Below the pieces are notes generated by a model, which worked only from the letters and a program-made list of their open reading frames with translations, was not told the origin of the DNA and did no database searches. Position numbers and translations under genes: made by a program. A stretch of DNA of 64,000 nt, taken from positions 4,798,361-4,862,360 of the forward strand of contig JAYKAV010000112.1 in the NCBI GenBank assembly GCA_035582835.1, in the 5' to 3' direction. Within the stretch, counting starts at the first letter, position 1, and every line of letters begins with the position of its first letter. This document shows, in pieces, positions 1 to 11,900 of this stretch. Source of the DNA: Phoebastria nigripes (lineage: Eukaryota > Chordata > Aves > Procellariiformes > Diomedeidae).

Positions 1-2506
1 TCTTACTGTGACTCTGCTTCCGTTATACCAAATGATTTATGCATATTTAATTAATTTATCAGCTGAATGCTAGTGCAGCACAGTGCCAGCTATTCACTGT
101 GTCTTTACTGATAATCGAGTTGATTGGGAAAGCAGACTTTCCATAATCACCAGGTGAGATAAGCTGGTGGGATTTTAAATCAACATCCTCTCTTTTATTA
201 GCAGCCTGATTTCAGGTGACCCAGTGTTTATCTTTCTGTATTAGCTGTATTGGCGGTAGATAGTGGATAAGGTCTTCAGCAAACTGTCTTGCTAGAACAG
301 ACTGAGCAAGACGATGATCGCTGTGCAGTCTGACGATGTCTACCTCACCTTTTATTCATGCCTCCTCCCCTTTCTCCAGGGAAGAAGGCTGACTGCCTCC
401 CCCAGGTTTCCCTCTCCCTAGCAAAAGGCCCCGAAATGCCTCACTTTTACCTCCTCGGAGCCCATCTTCTCACCCTCCAACCCAAGAGGCTGGGGCTGCC
501 AAGCGCCGGGGCTGAGCTGTGCTGGGCTCCCTGCCAGCTCCTTACCGCCTCCAGCCCCACCACCTGACAGCAAATGCTTCACGGCTAGAAATGAGCAGGA
601 ACTTGTACCAAAGATAGGGGATCTGCTGCGTTAATGGGGTATTTCCCGTCATGGGGCTGAAAGGTAAATGAAATTTATTCTAGATAATAGTCCTGACCGA
701 GCTCTGCCTCCCAGCAGGCAGAAATGCTTGTTTCTTCTACAGCAACCATCTCAAAACCCTTCGTAATTGAGCAGTCCCAGAGGAGATTAAACCTAAGTCC
801 AAATTCATCCTTAATATAACACCACAAGAGTCATTGGAAGCACAGCAGAAATTAATTCATGCTTCAGTAGCTGGTTTCTGCCAATAGTTTTGCCTCAGCA
901 TTTAACTATTTAGTGACAAAATATTTGGGAATTTCATTTCGTGAATTTATCGTCTATTAAACTGCCAGCCTTTTTCAAATAACAAGTCAAACACATTCTT
1001 AGTGCTGACACATAATACAAAAATACTGTCTATCAGGAAAAAAAAATCCACAAAGAGCACAGCGCTCATCTTCTTGCCTATTAGCCCCGAGGTTCTCAAA
1101 ACCCCAAGCGTTTATGGCATGCATCAAAACAAAACTGTTAATAAAGACAACAAAATCAAAAGGAAAGAGTGGTAAGGGAGGAAGATGGAGGATAAAGAAA
1201 AAGCACATGGGGAAAGACCTCCTCCATGTATCTACTACTTTCTATCCACACTTTCCGTTGGGATTGTTATCTGATTGGTTCTAGGACCTCAAATGGACTC
1301 CAGGTTTTGGGGGTTTGCCACCTGTTATATGTGAACCCTTGGCAGCCAGGCCATTCTACAGGTGTGCAAGTCTGCTGTTGAACCATTTCTGGACCAAAAT
1401 CTAGTTTGCTATTGTCAATGCACCAACCGTGAAATGAAGCTAAATACTTAAAAATTTTGAAAACATGAAAAGGTGATTCAGAAGGTTGTTGTGATGAAAA
1501 AATCATTGGTTCATCCTTTCAAGGATTGTTTATGATTCAGTTTTATGCAGTGTCTCAAACTTGTTGGATGACCTTGGATGAATCTCCTCCTGCAGTCCTT
1601 TTAAAATGGGAGTAGTGGTACCTATATCCCAGCAAAAGCACAGACTAACTCCCGCTGCTCAGATACTACTGAGGGGGGGAATAAAAAGATTGAAGATTAG
1701 TTGCTGTCAAGTTAAAAGTTCGCTTGTATGTGTTGTTACTGTTTCACACAAGTTTTCAACACTGTTTACTAGCTGGACTCATCTGTGCTTGGGGAAAGAA
1801 GGAAAGTAACCCTGGTCTCTCTTCTGCCATCACACGGCAGATGACGCTTTTCTCAAAGCACAAGAAAACGATGGTGACAACCTTACTCCACCACAGAAAG
1901 TATCTCACTGAGGAGTTCAACCATTACCTTCACCTCAAGGAAAGATAACGTTGGAGAATGACAGTCACTCAGCATCACTCTGAATGCCACTGTGCCACCG
2001 GCCATGCAGCCTCGCAGCCACCCATGGCGTGCTGTAAAAGCACGCCAGCTATGAGTGGTCCAGCTGGGGACGGTCCTCGCCATCTGCACTGCAGCATCAC
2101 ATCAAGTGGATGGCAGCCCGGCAGGCAGATCCCAGTGAGTGGGTAGGCTGAGACAAAATCCCACTTCCCCCACATCAAACCACCTCCACGTCAGTAAGAC
2201 CTGTGGTGGGAGACGGACTTCCAGGGAAATTTCCCTGCTATCGTGGCATCATTTATGCACCACCGTGATGATGGGGCCTTTACAGCAAACCAGACTTTTG
2301 CCCTACGAAACTGCGTTAAGTGTTAAAAGTCGGATTCCTGCCCTCCCTGTAGCAAGCCCACCGGGCAGGTCCTGCGAGACCCCCGGCGAGGGGGGGAGAC
2401 GAGCCTCGCCACCTCCCGCCCCGCTCCCCCCTCCATCCTCAGCCAGGGCCTCCCCAGCCGCCCTGCCGGCTCAGTCCCCGGCCGCGGGGAAGGGGGCAGT
2501 ACGCAC
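1..2506 (-). other. RFX8: RFX8 intron 1 (5' part, runs off the left edge)
   Basis: This stretch lies downstream of the RFX8 first coding exon on the minus strand and starts with the donor GTGCGT, read from 2506 leftwards. I looked on the minus strand for the next RFX8 exon, which should encode the rest of the RFX DNA-binding domain (a winged helix that binds X-box DNA), and found nothing resembling it, so it must lie left of the window. The first 220 bases are AT-rich and contain octamer-like and TAATTA-type motifs, which could mean a conserved element. Reading this as an intron depends on the RFX8 exon call. Confidence 0.55.
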
Positions 2507-2556
2507 CAGCGGATGATGGAGAGGTGCAAGAGGGAGGTGGGGCTGCCCTCGGCCAT
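2507..2556 (-). CDS. RFX8: RFX8 first coding exon (partial gene)
   Basis: Read on the minus strand from 2556, an ATG opens the peptide MAEGSPTSLLHLSIIRW. The start context is strong, with G at -3 and G at +4. The tryptophan codon is split by a donor, CGCTG|GTGCGT, with the intron beginning at 2506. From memory of the family, human RFX8 also starts MAEG-x-P-x-S and reaches an I-x-W motif that opens the first helix of the RFX winged-helix domain, so start, length and end all fit. RFX8 is a little-studied nuclear transcription factor of the RFX family. The exon sits in a CpG island, about 42 kb from a divergent MAP4K4, which is the neighbour expected from mammalian gene order. Only about 17 residues are available, so the call rests on N-terminal similarity plus synteny. 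Reading on past the donor gives a 77-codon frame that does not look like protein. Confidence 0.65.
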
Positions 2557-2564
2557 CCCGGGCG

Positions 2565-2596
2565 GTGCCGTGCCGTGCCGTGCCGTGCCGTGCCGT
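2565..2596. repeat. GTGCC pentanucleotide microsatellite
   Basis: There are about six head-to-tail copies of GTGCC within the RFX8 CpG island, ending at the sequence GTTGGGTACC. The tract lies immediately upstream of the proposed RFX8 start codon on the minus strand, so it would fall in the 5' UTR or core promoter. Copy number may vary between individuals. Confidence 0.9.
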
Positions 2597-5500
2597 TGGG
2601 TACCGGCCGGCGGGGCGGCGGGTGGCCGCGCGCCGCCTCCGCCGTCGGAGCCTGTTCCCGGTCGCGGGGCGGCGGCGCGTCCAGCCCGGCCCCCGCCCGC
2701 CGCACAAGCCCTGCCGAGGGCCGAGGCGCTCCTGGGCTTCGGGGCAGGGCCTCACCGCTTCCCGCTGCAACCCTGCAGGGGGGGCGGCGGGTCTCGGCGG
2801 CGTGGATCCTGCGCCCACTCAGGCGTGGGCGCAAAGCTGAGCGCTGGGGATGGCTCAGGGCGACCTGCGGCTCAGGTGCAAACGCCAGCCGCGGTGTAGC
2901 CTTTCTTGGCACCGAGTCCTGCGTGGGCAAACACGAATTTTATAGGAACTGCAGGTGAGAAAATGAATTATATGTAAATCAGGAGGTACAAAGACGCCGG
3001 AAAGAGGCGTAAACGAACCATTGTGCGGCAGGACATTTGAATAGCATAAGTGCTGTCTTAATAGGTTTTGCACGCCTTTAAAACATTATTTTCAGAGTTT
3101 TCTACAAGAATGCTGTAAACTCCCATAATTGTTTAATTTCTCTTTGATATAGATAGATGAAAGGGCTGTCTGCTCCACTGAAACCCTGTAAGCACTTTTC
3201 CATTGCAAGTGTCCATTATGCAAAATGAGCTTTACTGCCATGTGACTGGCAAAAATAAATTATGTATGGCTGGAGCGTCTAAAAGCTTCCTAGTGGATGG
3301 CATTGGGTTACATCAGAGCTCAGCTTCTCAGAAACTCCCATGGCTTCTTCATGTTAATTAGCAGCTGAAAGCCCACGTATGATACAGACTGGCTTGCTTG
3401 CTTTGTTGTGACAAGATCACCAAAGCCACCGTGTCGGTAGACAGCAATATTAAAGGTGGGGGGGACAGGGGACCAGGAAAGAGGAATTTATGGTGGAGGG
3501 TTGCTGGTTTTCTAGTCCCTCAATGTAACTTGCTTTTGAGGAGCAGTGCACGCAGATGTCATGTATAATACATGTTGCTTTTAATCTGTAAAGCCTCATG
3601 CTGTGTTGAGAACCCCGTGGGAAGATGCTATCCACTCACAGGGCCCCGAACCAAAGTCTTGAAAATGATGTCTGCCCAAAACACAGGTTAGTATACGCAC
3701 GGTAACCAGCACAATCTGTCATCCATAATTGTACTTAGCAACCTATTGTGGAAGCTTCCCTCAGTTACCGTTCTTGGTTGTTGTCTGATTTTGTATCTCC
3801 ATAGTCTACTGACCTCCAGCTTACACAGCAAATACTCCTGGAAATACTGCAGAGTGCAAGCTTATTCAAGTTGCTTTAAAATAGCTGTCATAAGAACCAG
3901 CAGCAATCATACTGCAGCAACCATAAGACCTGTGTGGTTTTGCTATGTAAGTACTTACAGAGCTTCTGAGGTGGGTGTTCCAGTAGATGCTGAATTCTGT
4001 GCTGCCCCTACGAGACTGCAGCTGTGCCCATGCCTGGCACGCTCACTGCTGATTCAGGTGTGCCTGTCCACGCTGCAGTCATAGCAGTGCCTTCCACTTA
4101 ATGTACCTGGGGAAGAGGAAACCTCATCTCCAGTTTCCAACAACTGGCTTGCTTACATGTTTGCATGTGCCTCTCGGTCTTGGTCGTAGTTCTCAATGTT
4201 CATGGCCAACAACTGGCTTTCTGGGCCTGTCTGAAACTCCACAAAGTTCGTGAAGCTCCCTAGGCCCCAAGATGCCTTAGCAGGAAAAAAAACATTTACA
4301 ACTTATCTAAAACTGAAAAATGATAAATGGGCTATTTCTGTGGTGACAGACTGAAAGCAAGGGGAGTCACACAGATCAGAAAGTCCCTGGATGACAACTA
4401 CTACTCAGAAAGAAAAGTTTTGATGAGAGGAAGAAAATGCTGCACAAAGAAACTGTCCATGGATTGAGAGATATAAAGTAGGTCACAAAATTTCTCTTGC
4501 CCAATTTCCAGATCACAATAACGAGATAGACAGATCTGTGTGCTGTTCAGATCTTGACACTACTATTACTTGATTAGGGTTTTTCCAGTTTTTCAGAAAA
4601 TGTCTCTCTAACCTTTCTCATAAATCTAATCCTTTTGGGGGGGTGGTGGGAGAGAAGGGGGATTCTGATTTTAAATACCAGTTCGCTAGTAGAATTTGAT
4701 TGAAAACCTGAAATCTGCTTCTTTAATTTAATCCAGTCAGATAGGACAGGGTGGATATACATTAGGTCAAGCTGCAGTAAGTCTTTATTCTTGCATAAGC
4801 TGAAAGTTGCAAAGCTGTTTATTGCTGTCATGGACATCCTCCTTGCGTAAAATGAAAGTGTATTTAATGAACATGCACTTTGAGTGAACAAAATTTTGAC
4901 CTAAAAAATAGGAGTATGGTTGAACTGATTAAAAGGCGTGCTAAAGAAGCTCCTTTCCTCTGACTTTCACCCGTAACTAGGGTGAAAATCAAACTTTGAG
5001 GTAACAGGCATCTCCAAAATGTTGCAATGAGTGTCTTCAGCACAAAATTGCCTCTTCAGATTACTCTCCCCTCTCAAATCTGCCCCTCCTCACCCCCACG
5101 TATTCAAGATGAGATTTGGATACCTTGTGAGTTATTCTTTGCTGTAGAGGTAAACGGACCATGTAGGAGCTATTGCTGGAGACAGCTGTCTTGTAAAGGA
5201 ACAGTAAAGTGCTAACATCTCTCAAATATTTCAATATTTAAAATAAGCCCTTTATAAGATTTTTAAGCACTTAAGCTAAAGTATGTATTAAAGTATGTAT
5301 AAAACAGTCTTGAGAGCAAGTGAATCCACTACTGCTTCCACCACTACCAGCAGCAATGAAAATATGTCACTGTAACAAATTGTATTCCCCTAGAGTTGAA
5401 AAGGCCTCTATGGTATTTATTTCATTCATTCTCCTGTAGAAAGAAATGGGTAAAAGAGGTTGAAAAGTAAAAACAAAAAACCAAATCCCTCCCAGCCACC

Positions 5501-5649
5501 CACCAAGTCAAGGCCCTGAGCAACATACTATCAAATTTTCAATATGAAAAGTTTAAAGAATCTGGTCAGTATTGGAGTAAGAGTCCTGGTGGACAAAGGT
5601 AAATATTGTGCTTTGAGAAATCAATCAGTACATTTTGTTGGTTGGTGGG

Positions 5650-5668
5650 TTTTTTTTTTTTTTTTTTA
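5650..5668. repeat. poly-T tract (19 nt)
   Basis: An uninterrupted run of T. No LINE or SINE body is recognisable next to it, so I treat it as a simple homopolymer. Confidence 0.9.
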
Positions 5669-6125
5669 TCTCTACTAGTTGACCTACCAGGGACAAGATG
5701 ACATCTGTGCAAAGGTTTACTGATTTTTCCTTCCTTTGAGATCTGAATAATGCCAATGATCAGGCATTACCTCAATCTGATCAGTTTACTGTGAAGAGAG
5801 ATCTTCAGAGTCGTAGCTGCCTTTCAAACCTTAGTTTAAAATAAATCAACTTGACAGAATTCAGAAAATACAAAAGATTACATCTGGTTGTATCACGACA
5901 TTTGGAGCAGCAGCAAAACCAAAACGGGATTGCAACCACCTTCTCCTTGAATATAATGCTTTGACGTTATAGAAAACTCTGTGTACTTCACAAGCCACAC
6001 ACTTCAACATGAATGCAAATGAGGAAGAGGAAGGCTCCTCTCCTAAGTGCCTATGGCAAGTGAACTCTTGTGCATGAAAACCCAGTTCAGCAAAGCATGT
6101 CAGCATGTGTGTAAGACCGCTTCAT

Positions 6126-6190
6126 TTCAGCAAAGCATTTAAGAATGCGCTTAACTTTAAATATGTACTTAGCTGAATCGTTTTGCTGAG
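6126..6190. repeat. Ancient palindromic interspersed repeat (MITE-like)
   Basis: The stretch begins CAGCAAAGCATTTAAG and ends with a diverged reverse complement (TTTTGCTG), and its centre contains CTTAACTTTAAATATG. This matches, from memory, a palindromic repeat common in sauropsid genomes in which CTTAAG-rich arms flank CTTAACTTTAAG. It is heavily diverged and probably very old. I cannot give a family name with certainty, and the edges are approximate. Confidence 0.5.
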
Positions 6191-7493
6191 TGGGGATTGA
6201 TGGCAGAATTAAGGCATTAAACATTAATGACAGAGCTGGGAACACAAAATGGTATGTAAATCAGGATGTGTCGGGACTAGAATGAACTGATTCAAACAAT
6301 GTGGTCATTGCATGATTAAGATCTCTTGAAAGATGTGAAGACATTAGAAAGGCTTAGGGTCTGGTGACTTGAGATGGGGGACAATCACTGACAATCGCTC
6401 CAGTCCTTGCACCATCTCAAATCACCCGGTTTTGGAGTGTCTGGTGGGGAGACTGGGTGGAAATCTCTTCCACGCAGTAACTGAAACACTTAAGTCTCTG
6501 TGGTGCAATGTTAATCCTAGGTGTTGCCCAGGGCAGTGTTGGCTACTGATCTCCTTTTGCCTATGATGAAGAATGAGGGTACCATGACAGCATTTCCAGG
6601 TGTCTCCATGTTCTCTGACTGCTTTTGGTCCTGCCACGAGTGGTAGCAGGGTCTATCTGAGCAGCTCTGTCCCTCTCGTCCTGAGGGACTCTGGTGTGAA
6701 CGCTTCCCACAGGTCTCTGCCGGTTGCCCTTTGTGCTCCCTGTATACGCAGTGCCTCTAGGAGGGTGACTATGGAGCTAAGGACTGTGGTTTCCACCATG
6801 TGCTGATGACACCCGCTCTTTATATTTCTCCCTCTTTAGACCCGCTCAGGGCAGCCAAACAATTTATACAGTGACTCATGAAGATGGAGATACGGATAAA
6901 AGCCTATCTGTCCAGAAGTGGCTGAGGTAATGCTTGCAGGAGAAACCAACTGCTTCATTTCTGCTTGGCAGAAGATGCTGTGTTTGCTCCTCCAAGTCTA
7001 AGTAGTATTTTATTGTGCTTCCCCCGTTCATTCTTTTTGTGCTTTTTGTTTTGTTTTCTACATCCTGGATGTATTCTGTTTAATAGGACAATCTATTATT
7101 AACGGCTGTGCTATAAACTCCGAAATAGTGATGCTGGTTTCTCATGTTACAGTAATTTGAACAGAAACAAAATATATTTTTCTTTACGATAAAAGCAGTG
7201 GTGAGTCATACAGTAAGCTTAATCTATCTCAAAGGCTGGTGGATCAAACAGCAGCTCTGACATTAGCTCCTGTGCCTGATTTGCAGACCACATGCAAACA
7301 ACCCTTGACTGTATTTGTGCATCAGGAATGTTTACACAGTGAATCAATTAGTTTTGAAGGAAGGAATGGCATTAAGGGCAGCTTTGAAATATGCTCAAGG
7401 TAAAGTCCATCTACAAAAGTTTTGAAAAGAGAGAAAACATCTCCCTCCTCCACCAGAATAAATACAGACTTTACTGTGAAAAGAGATGCTTTC

Positions 7494-7509
7494 TTTTTTT
7501 TTTTTTTTT
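7494..7509. repeat. poly-T tract (16 nt)
   Basis: A run of T followed by AATTAAAAATG. It is a simple repeat with no recognised element attached. Confidence 0.85.
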
Positions 7510-8974
7510 AATTAAAAATGACAGGTAAAAGTGTTTCACTTAAATAACTGATTAAGCAATAATTTTCTTGAAAGCGTTTGTTGAAAGCTTCAGCATAATA
7601 AGTTTGACATAATTAAATGACAATGCAGTTAACAGTTAATCTCTGAGAATGACTTTTATTATAACAAATAAAAATCCTGCCTCAATAGTTCTTTAAGGTA
7701 AAGCATGTATTACACGAGTGATGTAGTTTTATCTTCCCACCTTTTGAACGTCTTAGACCAAAGTGGCACATCAAAGAAATATTGTGTGCATGTAGTGTCA
7801 GCGGCGATATGATTAAAACTGTATACAGTTGTATAACTGTTCTCCAAATTTCATATTTGCAAGCCCTATTTTACAAATCTTGTTTTATCCTTCAGACTAG
7901 AAAATGTAGCAGGAGATAGCATGATTTATGCCTTGCTTATAGTTACATAAATGATATTTTCATTTAATACTTGTATCTGAGACTACCAATGCATTCAAGA
8001 GAGAGAGAAAACATCCTAAGAGACTTAATAAGCATTACCACGTAACCACTGTAGGAATAACGAAACCTGAGAGTGCCAGGACCCATCTGAGTTGTTCTCA
8101 GTCAGGACCCCACTTTGAGCAGGCACGTGGACTAGAAAACCTCCAGACATCCCTGGCAACTAAAATTATTCCATGATTGCTGCATGGTCTCTTTCTTAAT
8201 TGCATCTGAAGCATTTGTGACTTGCCTATGTTTGGCTTTTGTTCAAATAAGTAGAACATTCATTTACGTTGCTAGTAGCAGCATTGCTGAGGCTGCAGCA
8301 GTGTAAAGATACAGCCAAGACAGACTTCATAAAGAGAAGTAGTATCTTTTTCTTCGGGCAGTTGATGCAGCTAGAATAGATACAGATATTGTGGGCCCAC
8401 ACACATCGTGTTGGATCTGAAGTAAGCGGCAAACACGAAGCTGAATAAAGGTTGGGAACAATTTCTCTGGTAGAATGAGAGTATGTCTCTTTTTCCCAAT
8501 TTAGCAAATTAGATTAGACCGATATGGATTAGGATGAGAAGTTGCCTTCTATATTAATTTATACTCTCTGTTTCCATTGGAATAAATTACAAAATCAACT
8601 TTTGTGAAACATTTGATACAAAATCCCCTTTTGAGCAGCTTGTGTGTTTATACTCTGACCCCACAGCTTTTTCTACAGTTGTCCACAGACATGAAGGAGC
8701 TCTGGGGGGGGTTGGAGTATGACCAGCCGTGGTGGGTCTCTGGACTGGTCGACATCCTTGATTTATGGTCCTGATTTGTGGTCCTGATCCTGAACTACAC
8801 TCCATCATTCCTAACACTTACAAATACATTTGTTACTGCTAAGCATTTCTCAGATGACTTACATAAAACATTTCCACCGCTGCAAACTTCTTATTCCGAC
8901 TGTGTGCTATTTCTAACATGGGACTGGCCCTCTGGTTAGTACTGATGGAGTTTTGCATGAGCAAGGACTACAGT

Positions 8975-8994
8975 GTATTCACTTGAGTGAATAC
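8975..8994. repeat. 20-nt perfect-arm palindrome
   Basis: GTATTCACT is followed by TG and then AGTGAATAC, giving two perfect 9-bp complementary arms around a 2-base centre. It may be the core of an old repeat or a dimeric protein-binding site. Nothing nearby points to a specific function. Confidence 0.6.
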
Positions 8995-11900
8995 ATACCC
9001 TAAATATTCATTTGCATTCAAAAGGGAACTTCTATTTAACTGTGGTTGTAAACCTTTCATATTTATTTTCTATGAATATGTGATCATGCGAGCTTTACTA
9101 GCATAATACTTGTCTGTGAGAATTCCCATATGACTTACTCATGGGAAGCAAACATTTAATTCAAATGTTGTGTCACCAAAAGGCAGTTCAGAATTTTCTA
9201 TTGACTTTGTTTTGATTACTTATTCAAATTAAATGTTACGATCCTTGCAGATAAAGAGAAGCAAAACTTGGCAATATTACAATCAGTGGGACAATTCACA
9301 TTCACACTCTACTTGTTAATTTAAAAAAACTGCATCAATGTAGATCAAAAGATGTATGGGGCATAAATTAACGTTACTTGATTTATTGCAGAAGATACAT
9401 TCCCTGTTGAAAATTTCAATCATCCATATTACAAAACTCAGACCTACAATTATTCACTGAAGTAATTCATTCACAATTTTATAACAAACACATTTCAGAC
9501 ATGAACTGCAGATCTACAAGTGATTCAAGGTAAAATTTGCCAAAGAAAATCCTGTGGTAAAATCAGCGCATGTGAGTTAGAGATGCAGGATGGGGTTGCT
9601 TAGTTACTAAGCAGGAGGTGCACCTGGAGAGCACAGTGCCTCTGCACTTCAGAGTATGGAGGTGGGTTTTGCCTTTTACTTTTGAATGACATTACTGCTG
9701 AACGTTAAAATCTAAAGCGTGGAACCAGGCAACATTAATGAACAATCACTCTGCTCAGGCAGCCTCATGGCAACTGCAGCCAGTGGTAGTGCGACCACCC
9801 TTCCAGCACGGAAGATAGAATCATAGGAATAATAATAGACAAAACTTGATTTTAAGGGGCATTTTAGAAAATGTACCTCATATATTTTTTCTCTCAAATG
9901 CACTCCTACTGCCCTCAGATAGACAATTCACAGTGCTTTATTATCTGTGTAGTACTTAACAAGTTTCTGCAATTTGCCAAGATTTGTTTATAAAAGAAAA
10001 TATACTTTCTACTGCTGCTTTTGAGTTCAGACCAGGCTTAGTAACTGCGAAAATGGGAAAAAGCTAGGATGTGAGGATGGGACTTCAGACTGTTCTTCAT
10101 AAAATACTTTCTGGGAATGTGAGATGGCTCTTCAGAATTTCTCGGTCTACAGTATTCCTCGTGCAAGCGATAGAGGTTCAGCCTTTCAACATGTTTCAAA
10201 CCCGCAGTAATGTTTACGGTTTCCCCAAAAGGCAACCTTTTTCTATTGAGAAAACAATTGAATCGTGTTTGGTGAAATAAAATTGTGGAGGTCGTTGAAA
10301 CCTGTCTGGAAATTTCCAGGGACCTCCAGTAAGAGTTCTCCTGAGCAACTCCTATAAACGGTGGGCTACCCTGCTCAGTTGAGACACTGAAAAATTGCAA
10401 CAAAACACACCAGAAGCCATTGGCAAAGCTTTGGAGGGTTCTTCCTTGTACATCATCTCCTTAGCTGGGTTAAAAGTGTACACACGATGGCTGGAGTAAC
10501 ATCATATTTTAACAGGCAAAAACCAAAGCCACATCTACAGCTTTGATTCACGGTGAGCAATTCAGCACAGTCTTAGAACTACATAAAAAGACAAGTTGTT
10601 TTTTTAATGCTGTGATTAATTAGTATTGAAATACTAACTTTCTTTGGGCCGAATTCTACTTTGAAAATGAGATTTCATCAAGAGTGCTTAGTGTTGCTCT
10701 GCACAGGTTTGATTGATTGATTCAGTTTTCTTCCTGCTCATGCAAAAATGAATGCAGTAAGACATGACTCTTAAATTAAAGAGTGGATTATCACCTTCAG
10801 GGAGAAATCAAAGGAATTAGGAAGAACCTCAAATAAGGGATGGATGAACACATTAATGACAGAAGGGTTAGTATTCACTGTCTGCTAGTTTGAAAGAAAA
10901 GATCATTTCAGTGTGTGAATGACAAAGCTTTTTCAGTCTCCCAAAGCCCAATTTGTTAACTATTAGTGCATGCTAAAAACCCTTAGCCCTTTGATAAAAG
11001 GTTGGGAAATAAGCTGTGCATGGTTAAATCTAAAGTAATTTTTCATTATTAGTAATACTATTAAATGCGGTATTTTGCCCTGTCTGTTTTTGTTGGGTAG
11101 GTAGCCACTCATGTTCTGCCAGTTAATCCTGTTCTTTTGTGTATTTTAATTATAAAACACCTAATAATGTGGATGACTGCTTCTAAGAAATGAAAAATAT
11201 CTGGATAAATAGAGAGGTGGTGTTGTCTATTAGGACCAATATCCAGGTTTGATTAAAACCAGGAAAGTCTGCTTGAGCTCTTAAAGAAGGAAGACTTTTC
11301 TGCAACTTAACACAGGTGTGAAAGACTTGCTCTCAACTCTAGCAGAGATGCCTGAAGTATAAGGACCTGGGAATTTTTGTTCAAGGGCAGAAATAGTCAG
11401 CACACACAACATCAGATTTTGTCTGTCCAGCCCTCCTCATAAATACTGTTGCTAATTCTACATGTGACAGTGAAAAGCATTTTGCGGGCTTGTGAGATTT
11501 TTACATTTTCGGCTCAGTGTGGTTTAACCACAAGCTTTGTAGCTTGGAGAAAAACAACCTATTTGTGCATTTCCCAAAAGCAATGGTTCATACGCCTCTG
11601 AAGCAGAGAGGATAAAATGCCTATGCTGTGGCCAGTTTCAATGCTTGCTTCATCGGTGGTGCTGCTAGTCATCCTGCAAAGCCAATGTAGCTTTTAATCA
11701 CAGCCACTTACACTAACTTCTGATAGTCTGAAACAACGGGGACTTTCCATGTTTTCTGATCAGGCCCTTACAGTTGTCCTTTTGTTAGTACACAGAACTC
11801 GGCAACTCTTAGAGGCTGGGTTTAGCCAGCATTTCTGGGTGAGATCTCAGCAAAATTTGGAGTCATGTATGAGCCCAGATGGAAACTGAGGTCTTTGGAA

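Larger units (their letters stand above)
2340..2930 (-). promoter_or_regulatory. RFX8: CpG island / RFX8 promoter and 5' UTR region
   Basis: GC and CpG content rise abruptly at about 2340 and fall at about 2930, against AT-rich flanks. The island has several GC-box-like cores, for example near 2609-2620, 2664-2675 and 2779-2791, and no obvious TATA box, which is usual for CpG-island promoters. It surrounds the minus-strand RFX8 first coding exon, so transcription would start to the right of 2556 and run leftwards. Overlapping frames on both strands (up to 163 codons) reflect GC-rich composition and have no recognisable domains. The exact start site cannot be read from the sequence. Confidence 0.65.

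Noticed and set aside
2439..2930. 163-codon minus-strand frame in the RFX8 island
   Set aside because: It is a different phase from the MAEG start, rich in Arg/Pro/Ala, and has no recognisable domain.
4137..4220. Repeated CCAACAACTGGCTT as a regulatory or transposon terminus
   Set aside because: Only two 14-15 nt copies about 68 bp apart, with no inverted termini or target duplication; probably coincidence or an old duplication.
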